Source: Spirochaetaceae bacterium
GTDB taxonomy: Bacteria > Spirochaetota > Spirochaetia > Treponematales > Breznakiellaceae
Assembly (NCBI GenBank): GCA_031290205.1
Contig: JAITNZ010000121.1
Location: forward strand, 1-10,447
DNA length: 10,447 nt
Direction of reading: 5' to 3'
Both the position numbers and the translations under genes were made by a program. Each line of letters starts with the position of its first letter. The stretch's first letter is position 1. Positions 1-5,774 of the stretch are shown here, one piece after another. The notes below the pieces were generated by a model. That model searched no databases and was not told the DNA's origin. It saw nothing but the letters and a program-made list of their open reading frames with translations.

Positions 1-355
1 CGCGAAGAAAAGGCGAATTCGTAAGGATATTTTATGATTATTCCTGTACATTCGCGTCCATTCGCGGACAATTTGAAAATGCCGAAGAAGAATGTCCACA
101 GATACACACAGATTAACACTCTCGGGCAACGCACGCGCACTATGTGCACGAAGAAGAATGTCCACAGATACACACAGATTAACACAGATGAAGAAAATTG
201 CGGAGTAAAAATCTGTGGCTATCTGTGGCCATCTGTGGACAAATTCTTAATGCGCTCGCCTCTAGGAACGCCTACGAACAACAAGACAAAGTGGCCATCT
301 GTGGACAAATTCTTAATGCGCTCGCCCTGAGTGGCCCGAGTGGAGGTATTTTTAT
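1..355. other. Gene-free left end of the window
   Basis: I see no convincing gene here. The first 24 bases are open in frame 1 and end in TAA at 22-24, so they could be the tail of an upstream gene, but seven codons cannot support that. The open frames across 34-330 consist of the repeat array itself and are low-complexity translations, so I do not call them genes. Apart from the repeats I see no clear promoter or terminator. Confidence 0.6.
83..326. repeat. Symmetric heptamer and direct-repeat array
   Basis: This gene-free stretch holds five copies of CACAGAT (starting at 97, 107, 163, 173, 183) and four of its complement ATCTGTG (starting at 211, 221, 231, 297). Adjacent copies are spaced exactly 10 bp apart. 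The three copies at 163-189 and the three at 211-237 are mirror-symmetric about position 200. A 37-bp direct repeat occurs at 83-119 and 149-185, and a different 36-bp direct repeat at 225-260 and 291-326; both pairs are offset by 66 bp. The two repeat types share an inverted core, AAGAATGTCCACAGAT against ATCTGTGGACAAATTCTT. I cannot assign a function. Similar ATCTGTG-type strings are, as far as I recall, common in intergenic DNA of diverse environmental bacteria. Confidence 0.85.
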
Positions 356-1123
356 TCAGCGTGCCGACAGTAGCGCGGCAAGCTTTTCTTCTTCGCCGGC
401 GGATAGCTCGCCCGGCAGGATGAGCGGCTCGTCCACGGTGGGGGGGAGCAGGAAGCCGTTTTCGAGGAAGCGGCGAAAAACAGCGGCATAGTCTGGGCAA
501 TTTTCGCACTTGTATAGGTAGATGCCCTGCCGCCGCCACTGTGCTCCGGCGCTTGCCCCCTCCCCAAGTGCCGCGCGTATCTTTTGAAACTGAAATGCGC
601 CGCGTTCTGGATTGGCAAGCATATCGCCCAGCGCACGAACCGTTCCCGTAAGAATCACGGGCGATATCATGTCGGAGGCGGGAAAATCACCGGCGGCGTT
701 TTTATCGATGACGAGCACTTCAGGCGAGAGCGGGAACGGCAAAACAGGCGAAAAAACAGCGGCGCACTCGTCGTCAATATGCGGGGCGAACGGCGCGCGT
801 TCATCGAGAAAGGGACGCCAAAGGGGGATTTGTTCGTGAAATAGGGGAGTTTTATCCCGATAAACGCGAAAAATCTTGCCGGGGAACAAGCGCGCAAGCA
901 CGCGTTGGAGCCGCCCCTCGTAGACGCTCGGAAACGGGGCAAGCAAACCCTTCTCCGCCGTATTTTTGACATCGCGCAACACATTGTGCGCCCTATGCCC
1001 AAGCAGCGCCTTCCCGCCGCACTGCCAGAGGTCAACAAGCCGCCTGCCGTCTGTGGTATACAGCCGCCAGCCACGGGCGCGCTTGATAGCGGGGGAATTT
1101 TCCCCAAAAAGTTCCGTATCCGT
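356..1123 (-). CDS. Short class III aminotransferase-like protein (hypothetical, non-standard start)
   Basis: The protein is about 255 residues if read from ACG at 1123-1121. The first standard start is GTG at 982, giving 208 residues, but the same frame stays open 47 codons further upstream. That extension looks real: residues 15-30 read KRARGWRLYTTDGRRL, followed by VDLWQCGGKALLGHR, the N-terminal signature of class III PLP aminotransferases such as glutamate-1-semialdehyde aminomutase. The C-terminal part (GIYLYKCENC... FLENGFLLPP... PGELSAGEEEKLAALL) resembles the end of the same family. These enzymes normally have about 420-450 residues. The central PLP-binding part with the catalytic lysine appears to be missing, so catalysis is doubtful. 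A Shine-Dalgarno-like GGGAG at 1136-1132 lies 8 nt before the ACG. A stop at 1138-1136 excludes earlier starts. The gene follows the sugar mutase by 37 bp and is probably co-transcribed with it. Its function is unknown. Confidence 0.65.
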   Translation of the reverse strand, partial: TDTELFGENSPAIKRARGWRLYTTDGRRLVDLWQCGGKALLGHRAHNVLRDVKNTAEKGLLAPFPSVYEGRLQRVLARLFPGKIFRVYRDKTPLFHEQIPLWRPFLDERAPFAPHIDDECAAVFSPVLPFPLSPEVLVIDKNAAGDFPASDMISPVILTGTVRALGDMLANPERGAFQFQKIRAALGEGASAGAQWRRQGIYLYKCENCPDYAAVFRRFLENGFLLPPTVDEPLILPGELSAGEEEKLAALLSAR

Positions 1124-1160
1124 GGTTTTTTCTCCCTATTCCAAATTATTCAGCACCGAT

Positions 1161-2921
1161 CTAACTCAATGCCTTGTTGATCTCCGCCTTTATCGCGTCG
1201 AATTTTTTACCAAGTTCCTGTTTTGCCGCGTCAAGCCCGCCGGCTCCGATATTTTCGTAGCCGTTAATATAGAACTTGATTTTCGGTTCGGTGCCGCTGG
1301 GGCGCGCGCTGATGACGGTGCCGTTTTTCAGATAGAATTGCAACACATCGCTTTTCGGCAGCTCAACTTTTTCTGTCTTACCCGTATCCATGTAGCGGAC
1401 GATCGAGGCTTCAAGGTCGCGGATTTTTTCAACGCCGATGCCGCCAAAGGTTTTTGGCGGGTTTTTGCGAAAATTATCGAGGAGCCCCGCCATAATCGAC
1501 GCGCCCTGCGGTCCCTCAAAGTATTTCGAGATACCGGCTTCCATCCAGTAGCCGCACTGCGCGTAAAGCTCGTGCAGCCTGTCGATAAGGCTCTTGCCCT
1601 GCGTCCGCCAGTAGATCGTCATCTCGGCGCAGATCGCGGCGGCGGAAATGCCGTCCTTGTCGCGGACTTCGTTTTCCACGAGATAGCCGTAGCTCTCTTC
1701 ATCGCCGAAAACAATCTGCCGGTCGATACTGCCCTCCTCAGCTTTCCGCATGATGTCGGCAATCCACTTGAAGCCGGTAAGGCATTCGAGGGCTTCAACC
1801 CCGTAGAGCGCGCCGACCCGCTTTTGCATATCGCTGGTAACAACCGAGAGCACAAACGCCGGTTTCGCGGGCATTTTGCCCAATTCTTTCAGGCTGAGGC
1901 ACACATAATCGAGGAGGAGGCAGCCCATCTGGTTGCCGGTGATGGGGACGAAATCGCCGCCGCAGGGCACGGCAACGCCGAAGCGGTCGGCATCAGGGTC
2001 GGTCGCCATGACGACATCGGCGTGAAGTTTTTTCGCAAGCTCGATGCCCATTTTCAAAGCGGCGGGATCCTCAGGATTGGGGAGCTGGACCGTCGGGAAA
2101 TCGCCGTTCCCCTCGCGCTGTTCGGGCACCGTATCAACGCGCAGCCCGATGCTACCCAGCACCGCCTCGACATGCATCGCGCCCGTGCCGTGGAGCGGCG
2201 TGTAGACAATTTTTACTTCGCCGGCTTTTTCCTTAACCAGCGCGGGTCTAAAGAGATGGCTCGTAATCATCTTGTGGAACGGCTCGTCAATCTCCTTATC
2301 GATTATCTTGACCAGTCCCGCCGCAAGCGCCGCCGCGTAATCAAGCTCTTTAATGTCGCGCACGGCATTCACCTCTTTGATGATGCCCGCGTCGTGCGGT
2401 TCGATAACCTGCGAGCCGTCGTTCCAGTAAGCCTTGTAGCCGTTATAGGCAGGCGGATTATGGCTCGCCGTGACGACGATGCCGGTATCAGCCTTGAGGA
2501 CGCGGATGGCGTAGGAAAGCTCCGGCGTCGGGCGCAGCGCCGAAAAGAGGTAAGTCTTGATGCCGTTGGCGGCAAAGACACACGCGGCGCCTTCGGCAAA
2601 TTCCTTCGAATAATGCCGGCAGTCGTAAGCGATGACGGCGGCAAGCGCGCCCTGCGCAGCCTTGTCGGGAAACGCCTTCGCCACATACGTTGCGAGCCCC
2701 TGCGTCGCGCTTTTGACGACGAGCGTATTCATCCGGTTAAGCCCGCCGGCGATGATACCGCGCAGCCCCCCCGTGCCGAACTCCAAGCGCTGATAAAAGC
2801 GGTCTTCGAGCTCCGTGAAGTTGCCCTCCGCCAAGAGCTTTTCGACTTCCGCCCGAAAGCGCGCCTCTTTTTCCCGCGCACAATACTCCCTCGCACGAGC
2901 CTCAATCTGATTTTTATCCAT
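1161..2921 (-). CDS. Phospho-sugar mutase (phosphoglucomutase/phosphomannomutase)
   Basis: This 586-residue cytoplasmic enzyme of the alpha-D-phosphohexomutase superfamily interconverts hexose 1- and 6-phosphates, probably glucose-1-P and glucose-6-P, linking glycolysis with polysaccharide and cell-envelope precursors. All four signature loops are present. They are the phosphoserine loop TASHNP (151-156, catalytic Ser153), the Mg-binding loop DPDADR (308-313), the sugar-binding loop EESYGY (408-413) and the phosphate-binding loop RPSGTEPK (540-547). FGTGGLRG (48-55) and the length match the long PgcA/PGM2-like subgroup rather than the 450-residue ManB/GlmM type. I chose the ATG at 2921 because GAGAGGAG lies 7 nt upstream; an in-frame ATG at 2963 has no comparable site. 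The substrate (glucose, mannose or pentose phosphate) cannot be settled from motifs. It heads a probable two-gene minus-strand unit with the aminotransferase-like gene. Confidence 0.95.
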   Translation of the reverse strand: MDKNQIEARAREYCAREKEARFRAEVEKLLAEGNFTELEDRFYQRLEFGTGGLRGIIAGGLNRMNTLVVKSATQGLATYVAKAFPDKAAQGALAAVIAYDCRHYSKEFAEGAACVFAANGIKTYLFSALRPTPELSYAIRVLKADTGIVVTASHNPPAYNGYKAYWNDGSQVIEPHDAGIIKEVNAVRDIKELDYAAALAAGLVKIIDKEIDEPFHKMITSHLFRPALVKEKAGEVKIVYTPLHGTGAMHVEAVLGSIGLRVDTVPEQREGNGDFPTVQLPNPEDPAALKMGIELAKKLHADVVMATDPDADRFGVAVPCGGDFVPITGNQMGCLLLDYVCLSLKELGKMPAKPAFVLSVVTSDMQKRVGALYGVEALECLTGFKWIADIMRKAEEGSIDRQIVFGDEESYGYLVENEVRDKDGISAAAICAEMTIYWRTQGKSLIDRLHELYAQCGYWMEAGISKYFEGPQGASIMAGLLDNFRKNPPKTFGGIGVEKIRDLEASIVRYMDTGKTEKVELPKSDVLQFYLKNGTVISARPSGTEPKIKFYINGYENIGAGGLDAAKQELGKKFDAIKAEINKALS

Positions 2922-2966
2922 AGTATACTCCTCTCTATAAAAGACAGCTTGTTCCGACCCCATTTT

Positions 2967-2983
2967 CCTATCTGAACGGTAGG
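2967..2983. other. Six-bp stem-loop upstream of the mutase gene
   Basis: CCTATC (2967-2972) can pair with GGTAGG (2978-2983), with one U-G wobble and a 5-nt loop. It lies 46 bp upstream of the mutase start and 6 bp from the terminator-like hairpin at 2990-3002. In the mutase transcript the two could form part of a structured leader. Confidence 0.4.
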
Positions 2984-3006
2984 CAAAAAGCGCCCGTGGC
3001 GCATTT
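2984..3006 (-). terminator. Terminator-like hairpin upstream of the mutase gene
   Basis: GCGCC (2990-2994) and GGCGC (2998-3002) form a tight stem with a CGT loop. On the minus strand the stem is followed by a run of five T, as in an intrinsic terminator. On the plus strand it is followed by ATTTT, so it may act in both directions. It lies about 70 bp upstream of the mutase start, where it could end a minus-strand transcript from the structured region to its right or act as an attenuator in the mutase leader. The stem is short, so strength is uncertain. Confidence 0.4.
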
Positions 3007-3135
3007 TCTCACAAAAGAGGGGTAAATGCCTATACCCCCATACGGGTCCCCTAGGGGCTCCCCCTCCCCCTAATTTCCCCCTTCGTCGAGAAGCCCTCAC
3101 CACTTGGGCTGCTGGGAATGATCCAAACGTAGCGG

Positions 3136-3303
3136 GCGGGGCGGGGAAGGTTTGCCGAAAAAATTCACTGGTAATAAAGTTTAGTCGGCTATTCGCCGAC
3201 ATTCGGCAATGCATTTCCTAAGTGGCGGAAAATGCAGCTGAAGCGGACAACGACTCGCTTAGGAAATGGGTGCCTGTTTTTCGGCAAGCCTTCCCCGCCC
3301 CGC
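3136..3303. repeat. 168-bp element with 27-bp inverted terminal arms
   Basis: The left arm 3136-3162 and right arm 3277-3303 are inverted copies identical at 26 of 27 positions; the one difference (T3151) still gives a U-G pair in plus-strand RNA. Inside lie a second perfect 11-bp inverted repeat (CATTTCCTAAG at 3212-3222 with CTTAGGAAATG at 3258-3268) and a small hairpin, GTCGGC-TATTC-GCCGAC (3184-3200). The nested layout fits a MITE-like mobile element or a structured RNA. No coding sequence and no clear target-site duplication are visible; ACGT occurs near both outer ends but is itself palindromic. Whether it is repeated in the genome cannot be told from this window. Confidence 0.7.
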
Positions 3304-3308
3304 ACGTT

Positions 3309-3330
3309 CCCCGCGATTACAATCGCGGGG
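3309..3330. other. Perfect GC-rich hairpin upstream of secG
   Basis: CCCCGCGATT (3309-3318) and AATCGCGGGG (3321-3330) are perfect inverted 10-mers separated by AC, in practice a 9-bp stem with a TACA tetraloop. It lies 30 bp upstream of the proposed secG promoter and directly right of the long-armed element. No T-run follows on either strand, so it is not a standard intrinsic terminator. Confidence 0.6.
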
Positions 3331-3360
3331 CAGCACAAATGGGGAGTTGCTGAAGGTAGC

Positions 3361-3389
3361 TTGACTTAAATTGAGGGCTTTGATAGGCT
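3361..3389 (+). promoter_or_regulatory. Candidate sigma-70 promoter for secG
   Basis: TTGACT (3361-3366) matches the -35 consensus at five of six positions. It lies 17 bp before TAGGCT (3384-3389), which keeps the TA...T pattern of a -10 box. Transcription would start near 3396, leaving a short leader that contains the GGAG ribosome-binding site at 3400-3403. Confidence 0.4.
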
Positions 3390-3409
3390 TACATTGTTCG
3401 GAGTGTACC

Positions 3410-3841
3410 ATGAGTGTTCTTAGTGTTTTTCTATTGGTGATTTTTATCATTGTGGCGGTTTTGCTCATCCTGTTGGTTTTGATTCAAAACGAAGATGGGG
3501 ATAGCCTCGGCGGGGTGTTTGGCGGGGGGAGTTCGACCGCGTTCGGGTCCCGGTCGGGGAATGTTTTAACGAAGGCATCGACGATTCTGGGGGCGCTTTT
3601 CTTCATCCTCAGTCTTAGTTTAGCGTTGTTGAACCGGACGCCGAGTGATGATAAGGGCATCGAGGAAGCGGGACGGCAGACGGTTCCCGTTCAAACCGAG
3701 CAAATCGGTGATTTTTCGAAGTATCAAGCGCCGGAAACTCAAGCGGACACGCCGGATTTACAAGTTGACGCGCCTGAAACGCAGGATAACGAAGCGGAGC
3801 CGCCTCTGGGCGGCGCGGAAGAGGATAAAACTGAAAATTGA
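3410..3841 (+). CDS. secG: SecG, preprotein translocase subunit, with acidic tail
   Basis: This 143-residue protein is the small membrane subunit of the SecYEG channel, which assists SecA-driven protein export across the inner membrane. It has two transmembrane helices (about 4-25 and 54-75). Between them is the family's glycine-rich loop, QNEDGDSLGGVFGGGSS, followed by TAFGSRSGNVLTK. Typical SecG proteins end soon after the second helix, at 70-110 residues. This one continues with about 65 hydrophilic, acidic residues (Gln/Glu/Asp/Pro-rich, with APETQ at 107-111 and 121-125) that would lie outside the membrane. I chose the ATG at 3410 because GGAG lies 6 nt upstream; the frame opens at TTG 3371 but that has no such site. 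It is the first gene of a plus-strand run that leads into a PTS domain gene and V-ATPase genes. Confidence 0.93.
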   Translation: MSVLSVFLLVIFIIVAVLLILLVLIQNEDGDSLGGVFGGGSSTAFGSRSGNVLTKASTILGALFFILSLSLALLNRTPSDDKGIEEAGRQTVPVQTEQIGDFSKYQAPETQADTPDLQVDAPETQDNEAEPPLGGAEEDKTEN

Positions 3842-3865
3842 TAAGGAGATGCCAACCCGATAGAG

Positions 3866-3923
3866 GGCGCCTCTAAAACTTAAGGGCAGGCAGATTGTGC
3901 TGTGCGGGAGTTTTAGACGTGCC
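3866..3923 (+). other. Long stem-loop between secG and the EIIA gene
   Basis: Arms 3866-3880 and 3909-3923 are inverted at 13 of 15 positions (GGCGCCTCTAAAACT against AGTTTTAGACGTGCC), enclosing a 28-nt loop. The element fills most of the 113-bp spacer. No U-run follows, so it is not a plain terminator. It could be an RNA processing or stability element between the two genes, or a dispersed intergenic repeat. Confidence 0.55.
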
Positions 3924-3954
3924 TTAGAGATTGATTTCGGGCTGGGAGGTGGAT

Positions 3955-4434
3955 ATGCTTTTAAGTGAGGTTTTTTTACCTGAATTCGTCATTGAGGACT
4001 TGCAGTCCGAGGATAAGACGGAAGTTTTTGAGGAGATGGTCGACCGCTTTTGTCGGGTTACCAAGCTGGATGTGCGCGATGAGGTGCTCGATGCCCTTCA
4101 GGACCGCGAGTCGAAGATGTCGACCGGTATACAGAACGGGATCGCGATTCCGCACGGGAAGACGACGGCGATCGAGCGCGTTTTCGGCGTGCTTGGGGTG
4201 TCAAAGCAGGGGATTGAATACGATTCGCTTGACGGGAAGCCGGTTTACCTCGTTTTGATGTTGCTTGCTCCGCCGGTTGAGGCTGAGCGGCACCTGCATC
4301 TCTTGCAAAGGATGGCAAATCTCTTGCGGAATCCGGACTTTTACAAGGATATTACCGGTGCGGCGGGCAATGCCGGACGAATATTCGAGATCCTCAAAAA
4401 TTATGAGGAAACCGAGGCGATTGCCGATGGATGA
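3955..4434 (+). CDS. PTS EIIA type-2 domain protein (fructose/nitrogen type, PtsN-like)
   Basis: The 159-residue cytoplasmic protein is a single EIIA domain of the mannitol/fructose/Ntr class. Such domains accept phosphate from HPr or NPr on a histidine and either pass it to a sugar-specific EIIB or act as regulators. The phosphorylation site is visible as NGIAIPHGK (61-69) with His67, followed by the typical GVLGVSKQGIEYDSLDG and LVLMLLAPP strands (78-107). No EIIB or EIIC domain and no PTS permease gene is nearby, so a regulatory role is more likely than sugar transport. The ATG at 3955 is preceded by GGGAGG at 3944-3949; a TTG at 3931 opens the frame but has no clear site. The end overlaps the next gene by 8 bp, coupling it to V-ATPase genes. 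Confidence 0.88.
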   Translation: MLLSEVFLPEFVIEDLQSEDKTEVFEEMVDRFCRVTKLDVRDEVLDALQDRESKMSTGIQNGIAIPHGKTTAIERVFGVLGVSKQGIEYDSLDGKPVYLVLMLLAPPVEAERHLHLLQRMANLLRNPDFYKDITGAAGNAGRIFEILKNYEETEAIADG

Positions 4435-4750
4435 ACAGCAGATACTCAATCATCTTTTTGATCTTGAAAAAAACGCGGCTGCCATCGTTGATGAGGCGAA
4501 CACCGAAGCAAATAAGCGGATAAACGACCACGAGACTGCCTGCCGCAACGCGTATGAATCGCAGTACGCAAAAGAGTATGCGGCGCTCGAAGATGCGTAC
4601 AAGGGGCAGATTGCCGCGCTGGACGCCGATTATCAACAAAAACTGGATGATTACAAGGGCAGTCTGCAAGGCGCCGCGCTGGACAAAGCCGCATTCTTCA
4701 CGCTTGCGAAAAAGCTGTTATGTGAAGCGTCGCTGCCTGCCGGAGGCTGA
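4427..4750 (+). CDS. Small coiled-coil protein, probable V-type ATPase peripheral-stalk subunit
   Basis: The 107-residue protein is almost wholly helical and charged, with heptad-like Ala/Leu and Glu/Lys/Asp spacing from about 8 to 80 and no membrane segment. This is the composition of V-ATPase stalk subunits of the E, G/H or F type, which hold the catalytic head still against the membrane sector. Identity rests mainly on position: it starts inside the EIIA gene (8-bp overlap) and ends 1 bp before subunit C. GAGG at 4414-4417 lies 9 nt before the ATG. At 107 residues it is too short for a full subunit E (about 190), which favours the G/H/F-like class. It might instead be a shortened E with only the N-terminal coiled coil. 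No catalytic motif is expected or seen. Confidence 0.7.
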   Translation: MDEQQILNHLFDLEKNAAAIVDEANTEANKRINDHETACRNAYESQYAKEYAALEDAYKGQIAALDADYQQKLDDYKGSLQGAALDKAAFFTLAKKLLCEASLPAGG

Positions 4751-4751
4751 A

Positions 4752-5774
4752 ATGAGCGCCGGGGAACGTGCTTTCGTCTATGCAAAATCATGCGGCATCA
4801 TCGGAAAATCGTTTATCGAAAAGAGGATGAGCCGCCTTTCCGCCATTTCGAGCCCGCATGAACTCGAAAATATCGTGTTCCCCGCCGAAAAAAACGACAA
4901 GGACGACCTTGACAGCCTCGAAACAAAGCTCATCAAGCGCTCAATCGACGCGGTCCGCTCGGTGGTAGGCGCATTTCGCTCGCCGCCAGAAATCCTCATC
5001 ATCCTGCTCCGCACTTACGAATACAATGACTTGAAAAAGGCGCTTCAGGCGATCTGCGCCGGACAGGCAACAGCGCCCCTCTGGACGGATTTGCGGGAAT
5101 TTTCTACCGTGCATTTTGAAGCCTACCCCGACCTTAAAGCGATGCTCAAGGGGACGGAATTCAGTAAAAATTTATTTTTGCTGAAAGAGGGGGGCGTCGA
5201 ATTTGGCAAAAACCAGCATGGAGACCGCTTGAGCGCCCTCTTAGACCGGCATTACTACATGCGTTTAATCGCGGCGCTCTCGCGCGTTCCGAAAAATGAT
5301 GTGCTCGGTGCGCGGCGCCTCTTTAGCGAAGAAATCTCACTTCTTAACTGCGCGCTTGCCCTCCGCCTGCGAAGCTATTACGGGATGAACGAAGCGGAAA
5401 TCCGCGCACACCTTATCGGCGGGAAATTGCAAAAAGGCGGCGCCGCACTCGACCGCGATGCTTGTTCCAGCCTTTCGATGGGCTTGGACCATCTTGCTGA
5501 TTGGCAGGATTGGCGGCGAAAAGCGTTTCTGAATACCGAAGGCGGCGGCAAGTATTGGAAGTGTAGCCCCCGCCATTTTCAAAATGCCGCCTCATTCTAT
5601 CTCTATAATATTGCCCGCCGCAATTTACGATGCCGCCCCTTCAGCCTCGATACCGCCTGCTGTTTTATCCGGCTGAAACAATTTGAAGAGCAGCTGCTGA
5701 CCGGCATTGCCGAAGGGGCAAAACTCAGTATTGACGCGGGCGAAGCGCTTAAAACGCTGGGGGTCCGGTTATGA
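4752..5774 (+). CDS. V-type ATP synthase subunit C (V-ATPase d/AC39 family)
   Basis: The 340-residue soluble protein matches subunit C of bacterial and archaeal V/A-type ATPases in length and build. Subunit C is the funnel-shaped socket that links the central rotor stalk to the membrane c-ring. Family-like stretches include an N-terminal FVYAKSCGIIGKSFI (8-22), RTYEYNDLKKALQAICAG (87-104), LLDRHYYMRLIAAL (163-176) and a C-terminal IRLKQFEEQLLTGIAEGAKL (306-325). These mirror the repeated helical units of the family. The ATG at 4752 has GGAGG at 4742-4746, 5 nt upstream. Its stop overlaps the start of subunit I as ATGA, so the two are translationally coupled. Sequence conservation in this family is low; position before subunit I raises confidence. 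Confidence 0.85.
   Translation: MSAGERAFVYAKSCGIIGKSFIEKRMSRLSAISSPHELENIVFPAEKNDKDDLDSLETKLIKRSIDAVRSVVGAFRSPPEILIILLRTYEYNDLKKALQAICAGQATAPLWTDLREFSTVHFEAYPDLKAMLKGTEFSKNLFLLKEGGVEFGKNQHGDRLSALLDRHYYMRLIAALSRVPKNDVLGARRLFSEEISLLNCALALRLRSYYGMNEAEIRAHLIGGKLQKGGAALDRDACSSLSMGLDHLADWQDWRRKAFLNTEGGGKYWKCSPRHFQNAASFYLYNIARRNLRCRPFSLDTACCFIRLKQFEEQLLTGIAEGAKLSIDAGEALKTLGVRL

Larger units (their letters stand above)
2922..3409. other. Divergent intergenic region rich in inverted repeats
   Basis: This 488-bp region separates the minus-strand mutase from plus-strand secG and must hold both promoters. I find no convincing coding frame. It contains hairpins at 2967-2983 and 2990-3002, a CCCCTAGGGG palindrome at 3047-3056, a C/T-rich tract around 3060-3085, the long-armed element at 3136-3303 and a perfect hairpin at 3309-3330. 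Individual elements are listed separately. Confidence 0.8.

Noticed and set aside
1..24. Possible C-terminal tail of an upstream gene
   Set aside because: Seven codons before a TAA are too few to distinguish from chance.
83..326. CRISPR array
   Set aside because: Repeat and spacer sizes are CRISPR-like, but each repeat occurs only twice, the two repeats face each other and share a heptamer array, and no cas gene is present.
83..326. Chromosomal replication origin
   Set aside because: DnaA-box-like strings exist, but no dnaA, dnaN, gyrB or similar marker gene and no clear AT-rich unwinding region accompany them.
34..330. Open frame across the repeat array
   Set aside because: The translation simply repeats the DNA repeats and shows no protein-like pattern.
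966..2975. A 669-codon plus-strand open frame opposite the sugar mutase
   Set aside because: The minus strand encodes a mutase with all catalytic motifs. The antisense translation matches no family I know and lacks any domain pattern; long antisense frames are expected in GC-rich genes.
2729..3214. 161-codon minus-strand frame running from the intergenic region into the mutase
   Set aside because: It overlaps the mutase start in another frame, is rich in Arg/Ser/Pro as expected of a shadow, and crosses the palindromic element.
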